From positions 1 through 7,630 of the forward strand of contig CAMBHM010000067.1 in NCBI GenBank assembly GCA_945867185.1: a DNA stretch of 7,630 nucleotides. The letters are read 5' to 3'. The translations under genes and the position numbers were made by a program. Position 1 is the stretch's first letter. Every line of letters starts with the position of its first letter. Of this stretch, positions 1 to 6,893 are shown in pieces. This DNA is from Legionella genomosp. 1. GTDB lineage: Bacteria > Pseudomonadota > Gammaproteobacteria > Legionellales > Legionellaceae. The notes beneath the pieces are model-generated. The model saw only the letters and a program-made list of their open reading frames with translations, ran no database searches and was not told the DNA's origin.

Positions 1-1096
1 TGGCTTTTTCTTTTAAATCCACAGGCGCATTTTTATCGTTACGAAGCACTGCCAAAATATCTTTTGCTTCCAAAGAGGGGCCAATCCCTTGTCCTAAAGG
101 TTGATTTCCATCTGACTCTAAAGTATAGATGTGTAGACCAAGTGCCTTACCAACGCGAGAAAAATAATCTTTAAGTTTCAGAAAGTCATGGCTTGAACGA
201 ATCTTTGCTGTAGGGCCAACCGGGATGTCAATGACAACGTGCGTGGCACCAATCGCTGCTTTTTTTGAGAGAACTGACGCTATCATTTGTCCTACTGGAT
301 CGAGATCTAATACACGCTCCACTCTAATCAGGATGTCATCAGCCGGACTTAATCCCAACGCGCCCCCCCAAACCATACACCCACCTTCACGCGCAACAAC
401 GGCTTGAATATCAGAAGCGCTTAGATTCACTTTTGTCATGGTTTCGATGGTATCAGCGGTACCTGCGGGCGATGTGATGGCGCGGGACGATGTTTTTGGA
501 ATGATGAGGCCTGCGGCTGCAACAATGGCGACAACAATGGGTGTTGTTCTATTTCCAGGGATCCCACCCACGCTGTGTTTGTCAACAATCACAGCGCTAT
601 CCCAATGCAATTGCTCACCTACATTAATCATGGCCTTCGTTAAATAAACAATTTCTTGAATACTTAGATTGTCGTGAGCGCATGCTGTGATGAAGCTGGC
701 CAAATGAATATTTGAGTAGTTTCCAGCCACAATATCATTAATAATCGCTTCAAATTCGTGCGAAATGAGCTTATTTCCATGTATTTTGGAACGCACATAG
801 CCCAGCGAGGTTAATGGTGGAAAATGCGATAATCGAATATAATCTCCTTCTACTGCACCAATTCGTTCCCACGCACTCTCTGATAAGCTAGCCTCACACC
901 CTTTTAAGATATCAGACTGAACAATATTGAGAGTGGCTACAATGGCATGATTATTAAGCGATACAACAATTTGTGTGGCCGCTTCAAACCCTTCTGATTT
1001 ATAGATAAAGCAATTTGCAGGGACAAATACAATCAACTCCTGTTGCGTATCGATACCCAATCTCACTAACTTTAGGCTACTTGAGGTGCTATCCAA
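1..1096 (-). CDS. deoA: Thymidine phosphorylase-like enzyme, long form with N-terminal extension (3' end outside window)
   Basis: Nucleoside phosphorylase of class II (thymidine phosphorylase / AMP phosphorylase / anthranilate phosphoribosyltransferase fold), which cleaves a pyrimidine nucleoside or a nucleotide with phosphate. Reading the minus strand gives an unbroken frame of 365 codons before the left edge. An N-terminal domain (about residues 1-90) precedes the catalytic core, as in the archaeal AMP phosphorylase-like subgroup. Seen in the core: the phosphate/substrate loop KHSVGGIPGNRTT at about 173-185 and the family signature SSRAITSPAGTADTIE at about 203-218. Family members are roughly 500 residues, so about 140 are missing. 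No ATG is available: an in-frame TAA lies at about 1138-1140, and I chose the TTG at 1094-1096 because AGGA precedes it by 9 bases and the protein then begins MDSTSSSLKLVRLGIDT. The gene is divergent from the nuclease gene at 1228. Whether the substrate is thymidine or a nucleoside monophosphate cannot be told from sequence alone. Confidence 0.93.
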   Translation of the reverse strand, partial: MDSTSSSLKLVRLGIDTQQELIVFVPANCFIYKSEGFEAATQIVVSLNNHAIVATLNIVQSDILKGCEASLSESAWERIGAVEGDYIRLSHFPPLTSLGYVRSKIHGNKLISHEFEAIINDIVAGNYSNIHLASFITACAHDNLSIQEIVYLTKAMINVGEQLHWDSAVIVDKHSVGGIPGNRTTPIVVAIVAAAGLIIPKTSSRAITSPAGTADTIETMTKVNLSASDIQAVVAREGGCMVWGGALGLSPADDILIRVERVLDLDPVGQMIASVLSKKAAIGATHVVIDIPVGPTAKIRSSHDFLKLKDYFSRVGKALGLHIYTLESDGNQPLGQGIGPSLEAKDILAVLRNDKNAPVDLKEKA

Positions 1097-1227
1097 AAAT
1101 AAACGTCCTGATTTGATTGCTTCTGTAAAAAGGATACATTACAAAGCAAACACATAAAAGGTTATGGAGGCGAATGTATGATTTCCCACGTATACTGAAT
1201 ACTATCAGACAATAGGGATATTTAATC
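1097..1227. promoter_or_regulatory. Divergent intergenic region between deoA and the MBL nuclease gene
   Basis: This 131-base spacer must carry the start signals of two genes facing away from each other. For the plus-strand gene, TATACT at 1191-1196 is a good -10 match, 31 bases before the ATG, but no convincing -35 hexamer stands 16-18 bases upstream. The ribosome binding site AGGGA at 1214-1218 has a 9-base spacing to the ATG. For deoA I see only AGGA ahead of the TTG start and no clear promoter hexamers. No operator-like inverted repeat was noticed. Confidence 0.4.
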
Positions 1228-2586
1228 ATGGATATTCAGTTTTTGGGCGCAACACAGACCGTTACTGGGTCAAAGTATTTAATACAAACAGGCCAAGTAC
1301 GTGTATTGGTTGATTGTGGTCTTTTTCAAGGATATAAAGAGCTTCGGTTGCGAAATTGGGCTCCATTACCAATCGATCCGGCAACGGTTGATTATGTGTT
1401 GTTAACGCATGCGCATATTGATCATAGTGGTTATATCCCCTTGTTTGTTAAACATGGATTTCGTGGAAAAATTATTTGTACAGAAGCCACGAGAGATTTG
1501 TGTAAAATACTATTGCCAGATAGTGGTCACCTTCAGGAAGAAGAAGCACGCTATGCCAATCTTAAAGGCTACTCGAAACACCGCCCGGCTGAACCGCTCT
1601 ACACTCGAGCAGAAGCGGAGATATCACTTAATTATTTTAAAACAGTAGCGTTTGATAAACCGTTCAAGATTCATGAAGGGTTTTATTCAAGTTTTCATTA
1701 TGCGGGTCATATTCTAGGTGCATCATTCATTAGACTGAAACACGAGGGTGTTTCTGTACTTTTTTCAGGTGACTTAGGCCGCTATGTTGATCCTGTGATG
1801 AATCCACCACAAAATCCACCTGAGTCGGATTATTTGGTTGTTGAATCAACTTATGGCGATCGCTTGCATGATAAAATCGATCCTGAAATACAATTAAAAG
1901 ATATTATTAATCGCACGGCCAAACGTGGTGGAACTATTTTAATCCCAGCTTTTGCAGTCGGTCGAACGCAAGCCCTGTTGTATTATATCCAGCAATTGAA
2001 ATCTAAAAAAGAAATTTTCGATATTCCGGTTTTCGTTGACAGCCCCATGGCAACCAACGCCACAGATATTTTTGTGCAGCATGCGGGTGAAAATCGGTTA
2101 ACCCGCCAACAGTGCGCTGATGTTTGTGGTGTTGCTCAATATATTCGCTCTGTAGAGGAATCTATTGCACTTCGAGATCAGAGAATGCCGATGATCATCC
2201 TCTCTGCCAGCGGTATGGCAACTGGGGGGCGCGTGGTGCATCATATAAAAAACTATGCGCCGAACCATAAAAATACAATTTTATTTAGTGGCTATCAGGC
2301 TGGTGGTACCCGTGGTGATCGCATGGTTCGAGGTGAGAAAGAATTAAAAATGTATGGCCAAATAGTCTCTGTTCACGCAGAAGTTATTCAGCTGGAGAGC
2401 ACATCTGCTCATGCGGATTATGAGGAAATATTGTCGTGGTTAGGTCATCTGAAAAAATCACCTCGAAAAACGTTTATTACTCATGGGGAAAAAGAGTCGG
2501 CAAATGCACTTAAAGAAAAAATTGAGCTACAATTTAACTGGCGTTGCCTGGTGCCTGAGTATTTGGATAAGCATGAGCTAGCATGA
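1228..2586 (+). CDS. Metallo-beta-lactamase / beta-CASP RNA nuclease (YSH1/CPSF-73-like)
   Basis: Two-zinc hydrolase of the beta-CASP group; bacterial relatives such as Thermus TTHA0252 are cytoplasmic RNA endo/exonucleases. All expected motifs are visible in the 452 residues: VDCG (D29), the zinc motif HAHIDH at 61-66, AGHILGA with H161, and SGDLG with D182. The beta-CASP insert follows with ESTYGD (E206 on), IPAFAVGRTQALL from 239, and SASGMATGG at 327-334. The last zinc histidine is in SAHAD (H395) and the protein ends with FITHGE at 416-421. The length fits the family (about 430-470), there is no KH or RNase J-type C-terminal domain, and the protein looks intact and active. The ATG is supported by AGGGA 9 bases upstream. 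The gene is divergent from deoA and is followed after 63 bases by ldhA on the same strand. The RNA target is unknown. Confidence 0.95.
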   Translation: MDIQFLGATQTVTGSKYLIQTGQVRVLVDCGLFQGYKELRLRNWAPLPIDPATVDYVLLTHAHIDHSGYIPLFVKHGFRGKIICTEATRDLCKILLPDSGHLQEEEARYANLKGYSKHRPAEPLYTRAEAEISLNYFKTVAFDKPFKIHEGFYSSFHYAGHILGASFIRLKHEGVSVLFSGDLGRYVDPVMNPPQNPPESDYLVVESTYGDRLHDKIDPEIQLKDIINRTAKRGGTILIPAFAVGRTQALLYYIQQLKSKKEIFDIPVFVDSPMATNATDIFVQHAGENRLTRQQCADVCGVAQYIRSVEESIALRDQRMPMIILSASGMATGGRVVHHIKNYAPNHKNTILFSGYQAGGTRGDRMVRGEKELKMYGQIVSVHAEVIQLESTSAHADYEEILSWLGHLKKSPRKTFITHGEKESANALKEKIELQFNWRCLVPEYLDKHELA

Positions 2587-2637
2587 CAACAATTCTGATG
2601 ACACGCCAAAAATTTAGCAACGTTGTTTCAGAAAAAC

Positions 2638-2642
2638 AGGAG
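2638..2642 (+). promoter_or_regulatory. Shine-Dalgarno site fixing the ldhA start
   Basis: AGGAG stands 7 bases before the ATG at 2650. It decides against the in-frame TTG at 2623, which would add nine residues (MFQKNRSTS) that lie ahead of the usual family N-terminus and would put this Shine-Dalgarno inside the coding region. Confidence 0.8.
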
Positions 2643-2649
2643 TACCTCT

Positions 2650-3630
2650 ATGAAGGTAGCGATATACAATATCAAGGATTATGAGAAACCCCTTTTTACC
2701 ACGATGGGTCACAAACATGAGCTTGTTTTTGTGACAGAGGCGCTATCAAAGACAACAATTGAAAAAGCAAAAGGATGTGATGCGCTGTGTTGCTTTGTAA
2801 CTGATTGTTTAAATAAAGACATTATTAACACATTAGCAGCCTATAGCATTAAATTAATTGCATTGCGCTCAGCTGGATTTGATCATGTGGATTTAGCTGC
2901 CGCACGGTTGGCTGGAATAACCGTTGTTCGTGTACCAAAATACTCCCCTGAAGCTATTGCAGAATTTGCTGTGACCTTGATTTTAATATTAAACCGAAAA
3001 ATCCTTACATCCTATTTGCAAGGCTTAGACAATAATTTCTCGTTAGATAACTTGGTGGGATTTAATCTTTATAAAAAGACGGTAGGTGTTATTGGTACAG
3101 GCAATATAGGAACTGCTTTTATTAGAATCATGAATGGGTTTGGGTGTCGGTTGCTTGCTGTGGATCCAGAACCCAATGATATTTGCAGGAATTTAAATGT
3201 TAATTATGTTTCGATCGATTACTTATTAAGTGAATCAGATATTATCAGCCTTCACTGCCCATTAAATGATCAAACAATGCATCTAATAGATGAGAAAACA
3301 TCTGCTAAAGTGAAAAAAAACGCCATGCTGATTAATACGGGTCGCGGGGCATTATGTGAAACTCAAGCATTAATTAAAGCGCTTGAATCAGGCAATCTTG
3401 GATATGCAGGTTTGGATGTATATGAAAAAGAACAGGGTTTGTTTTTCAAAGATCATCTGGGTGAAACAATTCATGATGAATTATTTTTAAAGTTGCGCTC
3501 ATTGCCTAATGTTATTATTACGCCACATCAAGCATTCTTGACTCAGGAAGCAATTGAAAATATTGTTAAAACAACTATTAGTAATATGACGGCTTTTGAG
3601 CAAGGGAACCCCATTAATCAAATCAGTTAG
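2650..3630 (+). CDS. ldhA: D-lactate dehydrogenase (NAD-dependent D-2-hydroxyacid dehydrogenase)
   Basis: Reduces pyruvate to D-lactate with NADH in the cytoplasm, a fermentative or redox-balancing step. The 326-residue product is close in length to Escherichia coli LdhA (329). Visible in order: substrate-domain motif RSAGFDHVDL at 73-82, YSPEAIAEFAV at 98-108, the NAD-binding glycine loop GVIGTGNIG at 146-154 with an acidic residue at the end of the second strand (D172), and the catalytic triad R232 (NTGRGALC), E261 (LDVYEKE) and H293 (TPHQAFLT). Each catalytic residue sits exactly three positions before its LdhA counterpart (R235, E264, H296 from memory), and the stretch EQGLFFKD is LdhA-like rather than phosphoglycerate dehydrogenase-like. 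The gene follows the nuclease gene by 63 bases and may share its transcript. It is very AT-rich in places and faces the next gene tail-to-tail across only 15 bases, where no rho-independent terminator is visible. Another 2-hydroxyacid as substrate is possible but less likely. Confidence 0.92.
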   Translation: MKVAIYNIKDYEKPLFTTMGHKHELVFVTEALSKTTIEKAKGCDALCCFVTDCLNKDIINTLAAYSIKLIALRSAGFDHVDLAAARLAGITVVRVPKYSPEAIAEFAVTLILILNRKILTSYLQGLDNNFSLDNLVGFNLYKKTVGVIGTGNIGTAFIRIMNGFGCRLLAVDPEPNDICRNLNVNYVSIDYLLSESDIISLHCPLNDQTMHLIDEKTSAKVKKNAMLINTGRGALCETQALIKALESGNLGYAGLDVYEKEQGLFFKDHLGETIHDELFLKLRSLPNVIITPHQAFLTQEAIENIVKTTISNMTAFEQGNPINQIS

Positions 3631-3645
3631 ATAGACACCTGACTT

Positions 3646-5586
3646 TCATGAAGGAGTTCGTCCATCACACATTTCTTCATCGATCAACTTACTCTGACTA
3701 TTAAGCCTTTTACTAAGCGCTGCTGCATCTCCCAATCTATCCTCTCTGCCAATGTGTCGCATAGTCATAGGTCCTTGTACTTTCGACTTTATGTTTTCTC
3801 TGCTCAGCCCATCAATGAACATCCTACGGTCTTCTGGCATCAGCAAATTACAAACAGCGCGCACATCTGCCTCCGCTATTAACCAACGAGCGGATCCTAC
3901 TAAGACAAGTCGACATACTCTCCCACGATGCTCAGGCGACAAGTACTGGAGAACCATAACCAAAGACACTCGCGAGTCAATATGGCTCACTATCATAGGT
4001 TCTAAGATAGAAAACAGGCGGGTCACTTGCTCGGAAGGAAGCCGCCTCAAGAAATCCCTCAAATCGGCGGCTGTGTGTATCAATGTAGGAAGCAACATCA
4101 ACGCCTCGTCATAGACCAAAATGGCCTCCCGTATACTTATTTTACGAAGCCATAATTCTAAAAGCGTCTCCTCACGTCGATTTTTTTCTTGAAGAAGGAG
4201 AAGGCGCTTAGATGCAGTCAAAGCGTTTAAAACTCTCACCAAGACAGTGGGTGTGCGCTCAAACAGGTCAAACAAGATAGTGTCATTTTGACTATTCTGT
4301 TTCATCACAGCGTTGAGGAGATGCGTCACAGGCAGTTTTAACAACAACGTACTTAGCGCACGCTTACTCATGTTACGCGCGGCCCAATGCAACAGTGTAC
4401 TCCCGCCGTGATCCCTTAAATCCAACATCCGTATAAGTGTTGCCTCATCAGCGGATGTACATAACGCTTCCTCGTGCTTATCAGCATTGAAAAAATTCCC
4501 CCAAAAGCCAGGCTCCACATGGCCTGGTGCATGATCGGGCATCCACCCCTGGCTCGTTGCAAAAAAGCGAAGCCGTTCTCTTATTCGATGATTATGCCGG
4601 CCAATACCGGTTTCATAAATTCCACGACATCTCATAGCCGATCTTTCTTCTAAAACATCGATACTGAAGTTTGATCCAAAGGGTGGATTCTTAATATCAT
4701 AACCATTAGCCCGCTCCAATACATTCATATATGGATAGGATTTTGAGAGCATCTCATTCAGAGAGGCAGCCGGTAAAAGCAGTTGACCCGCGCTCGACGG
4801 ATGAGTGTAAGTGCTGTCGCGTCGTGGATCAACCCGAAGCGCACGTGTTGAGATGGTGCTTTCTTTGCACGCACTGATGCTGTTCGAAGTGATACAGTGT
4901 TCAATCTGGTCATATATCAGATCATTTGAAAAGGTCTCGCTAACGATACGTCTCAAAAAGAGAACAAGGCTATGTTGCATCACGTGATCACGACAAATAT
5001 CAATGGCTTGGATACACCGTGCACCGCCTTGAGTGACGAACTCAAAAAGACTACCTGTCGGAATAATGGTATTATGATGAGCAGAGAAATCGGCGTGAGA
5101 AGCGGGGAATTCAAAACTCTCGTCATTAGAAAACAGCCTCAGTGGCACGGCATAACTTAAGTACACGGGATCAATGCCAGAGGCAGTATTTTTTGCAAAT
5201 ACGCGAACAACCGGAGACGGACCACCCTCGACGTAAAAAACCATATTCATCAACGGCACATTGAGCCTTAATGAAGGGTGTAACAGCGCATTCATTTGAT
5301 CAGCATGTTCCGTATGATGTATCACATCACCCGCTTTATAACGGATTAAAATACTAAGTATTTCCTCACTTCTAATGAGCTGTTGTTCATATAGGCCTTG
5401 TGCATTGCAAAACCCTAAGTGATACGCCCCTCCCACAGAAACAATCAAAAGAACCTCTTTTGATTGAACACATTGTTTATCCAGTGCAGAAGGCTCTGAG
5501 TCAAGTATCCGCACGGTACAGCGCCCCCGAACCGCAAAAGAGCTCAATAAAACATGTACGTTAGGCTCTAAATTTTCTAAAGCCAT
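3646..5586 (-). CDS. Ankyrin-like repeat protein, probable type IV effector; C-terminal part of a frame-split gene
   Basis: I do not recognise a named family. From the ATG at 5586 the frame gives 646 residues, but it is open further upstream to a TGA at 5656-5658, adding YADEPLTLEAFEVLARDIEA when read from the T9 run. Start signals for the ATG are poor (GAGG only 2 bases away), so this is best seen as the continuation of the ORF at 5628-6011. Residues 1-380 form an undefined domain. Residues 388-418 contain one clear ankyrin repeat (LRDHGGSTLLHWAAR, then the second helix), followed by degenerate helix pairs at about 425-456 and 463-496 (NSQNDTILFDLF, NRREETLLELWL) and more helical sequence to about 600. 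There is no signal peptide or membrane segment. The C-terminus (SKLIDEEMCDGRTPS) has an acidic cluster followed by small polar residues, as in Dot/Icm translocation signals. Composition is more GC-rich than ldhA. The effector role is inferred. Confidence 0.75.
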   Translation of the reverse strand: MALENLEPNVHVLLSSFAVRGRCTVRILDSEPSALDKQCVQSKEVLLIVSVGGAYHLGFCNAQGLYEQQLIRSEEILSILIRYKAGDVIHHTEHADQMNALLHPSLRLNVPLMNMVFYVEGGPSPVVRVFAKNTASGIDPVYLSYAVPLRLFSNDESFEFPASHADFSAHHNTIIPTGSLFEFVTQGGARCIQAIDICRDHVMQHSLVLFLRRIVSETFSNDLIYDQIEHCITSNSISACKESTISTRALRVDPRRDSTYTHPSSAGQLLLPAASLNEMLSKSYPYMNVLERANGYDIKNPPFGSNFSIDVLEERSAMRCRGIYETGIGRHNHRIRERLRFFATSQGWMPDHAPGHVEPGFWGNFFNADKHEEALCTSADEATLIRMLDLRDHGGSTLLHWAARNMSKRALSTLLLKLPVTHLLNAVMKQNSQNDTILFDLFERTPTVLVRVLNALTASKRLLLLQEKNRREETLLELWLRKISIREAILVYDEALMLLPTLIHTAADLRDFLRRLPSEQVTRLFSILEPMIVSHIDSRVSLVMVLQYLSPEHRGRVCRLVLVGSARWLIAEADVRAVCNLLMPEDRRMFIDGLSRENIKSKVQGPMTMRHIGREDRLGDAAALSKRLNSQSKLIDEEMCDGRTPS

Positions 5587-5627
5587 GGCCTCTATATCAC
5601 GCGCGAGGACTTCGAACGCCTCAAGCG

Positions 5628-5658
5628 TTAATGGTTCATCTGCGTAAAAAAAAACTCA
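5628..5658 (-). other. Frame junction at a nine-base homopolymer (T9 on the coding strand)
   Basis: The upstream ORF reads GAG TTT TTT TTT ACG and ends at TAA 5628-5630. The downstream frame is closed by TGA at 5656-5658 and open from there on. The shared window is only about 28 bases, with the T9 run (A9, 5646-5654 on the plus strand) at its upstream end. A single extra T, or a -1 slip, joins them as AEFFF-YADEPLTLEAF and gives about 788 residues. Explanations to keep apart: sequencing error, phase variation, transcriptional slippage (as reported for T9 runs in Shigella type III secretion genes), ribosomal frameshifting on T TTT TTT, or real inactivation. Confidence 0.8.
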
Positions 5659-6011
5659 GCTGTCGACAAACGGGTGATATGATTTTCTTTACCACGTTTT
5701 AACAAATAGCCGCCGTGCTCCCTTCTCGTACAATAATTAATACGATGATCGCCACTGACTAAATCAAACAAAAAAGCAATGTGGGCGCGAAGCCTTATGG
5801 CACTAGAATACAAAGGGGTGTATTTGTTGCTGTGCACGCTTGCTTCACCACAACCACTACCAGAACTTGAAAAAACCACTAAATCTCTAATTCGAATCAA
5901 TTGATTCATTTTCGTTTCAGCGCGTCGTTGCCGTTCTGTGAACGTTATTCGCTTGATGTTGTCTAAAAATTCCTGACCTAACGCTTCAAAAAACACTGAT
6001 GGTTTCCTCAT
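5628..6011 (-). CDS. N-terminal part of the frame-split effector candidate
   Basis: A 127-residue ORF beginning MRKPSVFFEALGQ; its last five residues (TQMNH) are read after the T9 run in what is probably the wrong frame. It ends 41 bases before the ATG of the downstream 646-codon ORF on the same strand, and one base of shift fuses the two, so it is most likely the first 122 residues of a single protein. I recognise no domain: the sequence is soluble, with an amphipathic N-terminus, a basic stretch around ERQRRAETK (27-35) and two cysteines. The ATG at 6009-6011 is the first usable start after an in-frame TAG about 21 bases upstream. Its ribosome site is weak (GCGAG about 4 bases away, AGGA further out). 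It is followed by no independent terminator, which fits continuous transcription into the larger ORF. Confidence 0.6.
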   Translation of the reverse strand: MRKPSVFFEALGQEFLDNIKRITFTERQRRAETKMNQLIRIRDLVVFSSSGSGCGEASVHSNKYTPLYSSAIRLRAHIAFLFDLVSGDHRINYCTRREHGGYLLKRGKENHITRLSTAEFFFTQMNH

Positions 6012-6042
6012 ATTACTCGCTTCGATATCCTAAGCAATAATT

Positions 6043-6059
6043 ATTAAGGAAACCTTAAT
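6043..6059. repeat. Short perfect inverted repeat upstream of the split effector gene
   Basis: ATTAAGG-AAA-CCTTAAT, seven-base arms around a three-base centre, lies about 32 bases ahead of the ATG at 6011 in an AT-rich leader. On the minus strand it reads into CTTAATAAT, which is 8 of 9 to the cTTAATatT element I recall for Legionella PmrA-controlled effector genes. The required second copy is poor (CTTAGGATA, at a 14- rather than 11-base period), so PmrA control is only a suggestion. It could equally be a leader hairpin or a dimeric repressor site. Confidence 0.4.
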
Positions 6060-6108
6060 TTACTGTACTTTAGATAAGTAAGGATCGCGCAGGAACCTAC
6101 TGCCTTAA

Positions 6109-6495
6109 TTATTTAAAATAATACACATGGATCAACAAATACACACCAATCGCTAGGAATACAGCCCCTATTATTTTCAACTTCGCCGGAGCCTTTAAAA
6201 AATCCCGTGCCGATTTATGCACGGCTTCAGAGAAATACAAACGAACCAATCCACCGACCAATAGTGCCCAGCCAAATATAGTGATAGCAACTTGCCAATC
6301 CTTTGTCCAGACGTTATGGCTAACCACCACAAGCAACCCTATAACAAACGTCAGAAGCGCCAACACAAAATACAGCCCCCGTTGCGCCAAAACATCTTCC
6401 ATCGCTGATTTAACAAACTCATGCTTAACCAGCATGAGCAGGCCAAATAAAGCCAGATACCAACCAACCACCGTGGGTAAAAAACTTGATTCCAT
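6109..6495 (-). CDS. Small four-helix integral membrane protein of unknown function
   Basis: A 128-residue, strongly hydrophobic protein with four likely membrane-spanning helices at about 6-23, 41-59, 67-87 and 107-125, joined by short loops. The loop between helices 1 and 2 is charged (KHEFVKSAMEDVLAQRG), as is that between helices 3 and 4 (SEAVHKSARDFLKAPAKLK). By the positive-inside rule both of these loops, which carry most of the lysine and arginine, would face the cytoplasm. There is no catalytic motif and no cleavable signal peptide. I do not recognise the family with certainty; small uncharacterised inner-membrane proteins of this type are common. The start is well supported by AAGGAG (6504-6509 on the plus strand) with 8 bases to the ATG. 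It is followed on the same strand by the split effector gene 97 bases downstream, with no clear terminator between them. Confidence 0.82.
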   Translation of the reverse strand: MESSFLPTVVGWYLALFGLLMLVKHEFVKSAMEDVLAQRGLYFVLALLTFVIGLLVVVSHNVWTKDWQVAITIFGWALLVGGLVRLYFSEAVHKSARDFLKAPAKLKIIGAVFLAIGVYLLIHVYYFK

Positions 6496-6503
6496 GATAT
6501 GTT

Positions 6504-6509
6504 CTCCTT
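6504..6509 (-). promoter_or_regulatory. Shine-Dalgarno site of the membrane protein gene
   Basis: On the minus strand AAGGAG precedes the ATG at 6495 by 8 bases, one of the strongest ribosome sites in the window. A possible -10 hexamer TATACT (AGTATA on the plus strand, 6543-6548) lies about 50 bases before the ATG, without a good -35 partner. Confidence 0.7.
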
Positions 6510-6893
6510 GAAGGTTCTATGATGACCGTTTGACCCTCTAGAAGTATAACTCGGCGTGCTATCAAGCGCGAGCTTTTTAAAAAACGGCGTTGAACCTAGA
6601 ACACATGATGTTCGACTATTTAAAAAGTTCTTATTTCTACCCTGTAAAGCACCGGTACTAAAAAAAGCATCTCTCGCGACCGGACAGCAACGCATTCAGA
6701 TGCTGCAATTAGCATTAAAAATACCCCCATTGAAATAGATACGCGCGAAGTCATCGTCCCTATACCACTGCGATCTCCTGTTGAATGTAATGGGGTTGCG
6801 AAACCACAAAACATCACAGGAACGCTCCCGTTTTGTTTGTGTTTTCAGTTTCGCAACCGAATTATCCAGCAGAACGGGGCACTATTATTGGGG
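6510..6893. other. Gene-poor spacer between the TALE-like gene and the membrane protein gene
   Basis: About 380 bases with no gene I can support. Open frames here are short and look like chance. The best is a minus-strand frame of 65 codons (6620-6817) whose C-terminal 45 residues, from MTSRVSISMGVFLMLIAA, contain a mildly hydrophobic stretch, but its GTG start falls inside the inverted repeat and no good ribosome site supports the inner ATG. The stretch holds the inverted repeat at 6794-6858 and the probable promoter of the membrane protein gene at its left end. It may include decayed sequence. Confidence 0.5.
6794..6858. repeat. Nested inverted repeat just downstream of the TALE-like gene
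   Basis: Outer arms GGTTGCGAAAC (6794-6804) and GTTTCGCAACC (6848-6858) are perfect over 11 bases. Inside them ACAAAAC (6806-6812) pairs perfectly with GTTTTGT (6830-6836), and GGAACGCTCC (6819-6828) is nearly self-complementary. The left side has a one-base bulge and the right side an 11-base one. Transcribed from the TALE-like gene it would form a long stem starting 35 bases after the stop codon, but no T-run follows, so it is not a standard rho-independent terminator. It could be an RNA 3'-end stabiliser, a small mobile element remnant or a protein-binding site. Confidence 0.65.

Noticed and set aside
3631..3660. Possible bidirectional terminator between ldhA and the ankyrin gene
   Set aside because: Only a short palindrome (TTCATGAA) is present, without a GC-rich stem or T-run, and the space between the genes is 15 bases.
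4660..4700. NPPFG motif in the ankyrin protein (residues 300-304), resembling the NPPY/F motif of DNA adenine methylases
   Set aside because: No S-adenosylmethionine-binding glycine motif or other methylase motifs occur around it; a four-residue match in a 646-residue protein is expected by chance.
6351..6695. Minus-strand frame of 114 codons overlapping the membrane protein gene
   Set aside because: It overlaps the four-helix protein in another frame; that frame has a strong ribosome site and clear membrane-segment pattern, while this one is rich in W, C and R as expected of a shadow.
6797..6806. TGCGAAACCA shared between the inverted repeat and the TALE-coding repeats, as a relic of a lost module
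   Set aside because: The match does not extend beyond about 10 bases and is not followed by the rest of the 99-bp unit, so it is probably coincidence.
6620..6817. A 65-codon minus-strand frame with a mildly hydrophobic C-terminal half, possibly a small membrane peptide or toxin
   Set aside because: Its GTG start lies within the inverted repeat, the inner ATG has a poorly spaced ribosome site, and the hydrophobic stretch is short and interrupted. There is no family resemblance.
6794..6858. Inverted repeat as an integron attC site
   Set aside because: The arms are in the opposite orientation to attC core sites (GTT on the left, AAC on the right) and do not fit the RYYYAAC/GTTRRRY consensus; no integrase is visible.
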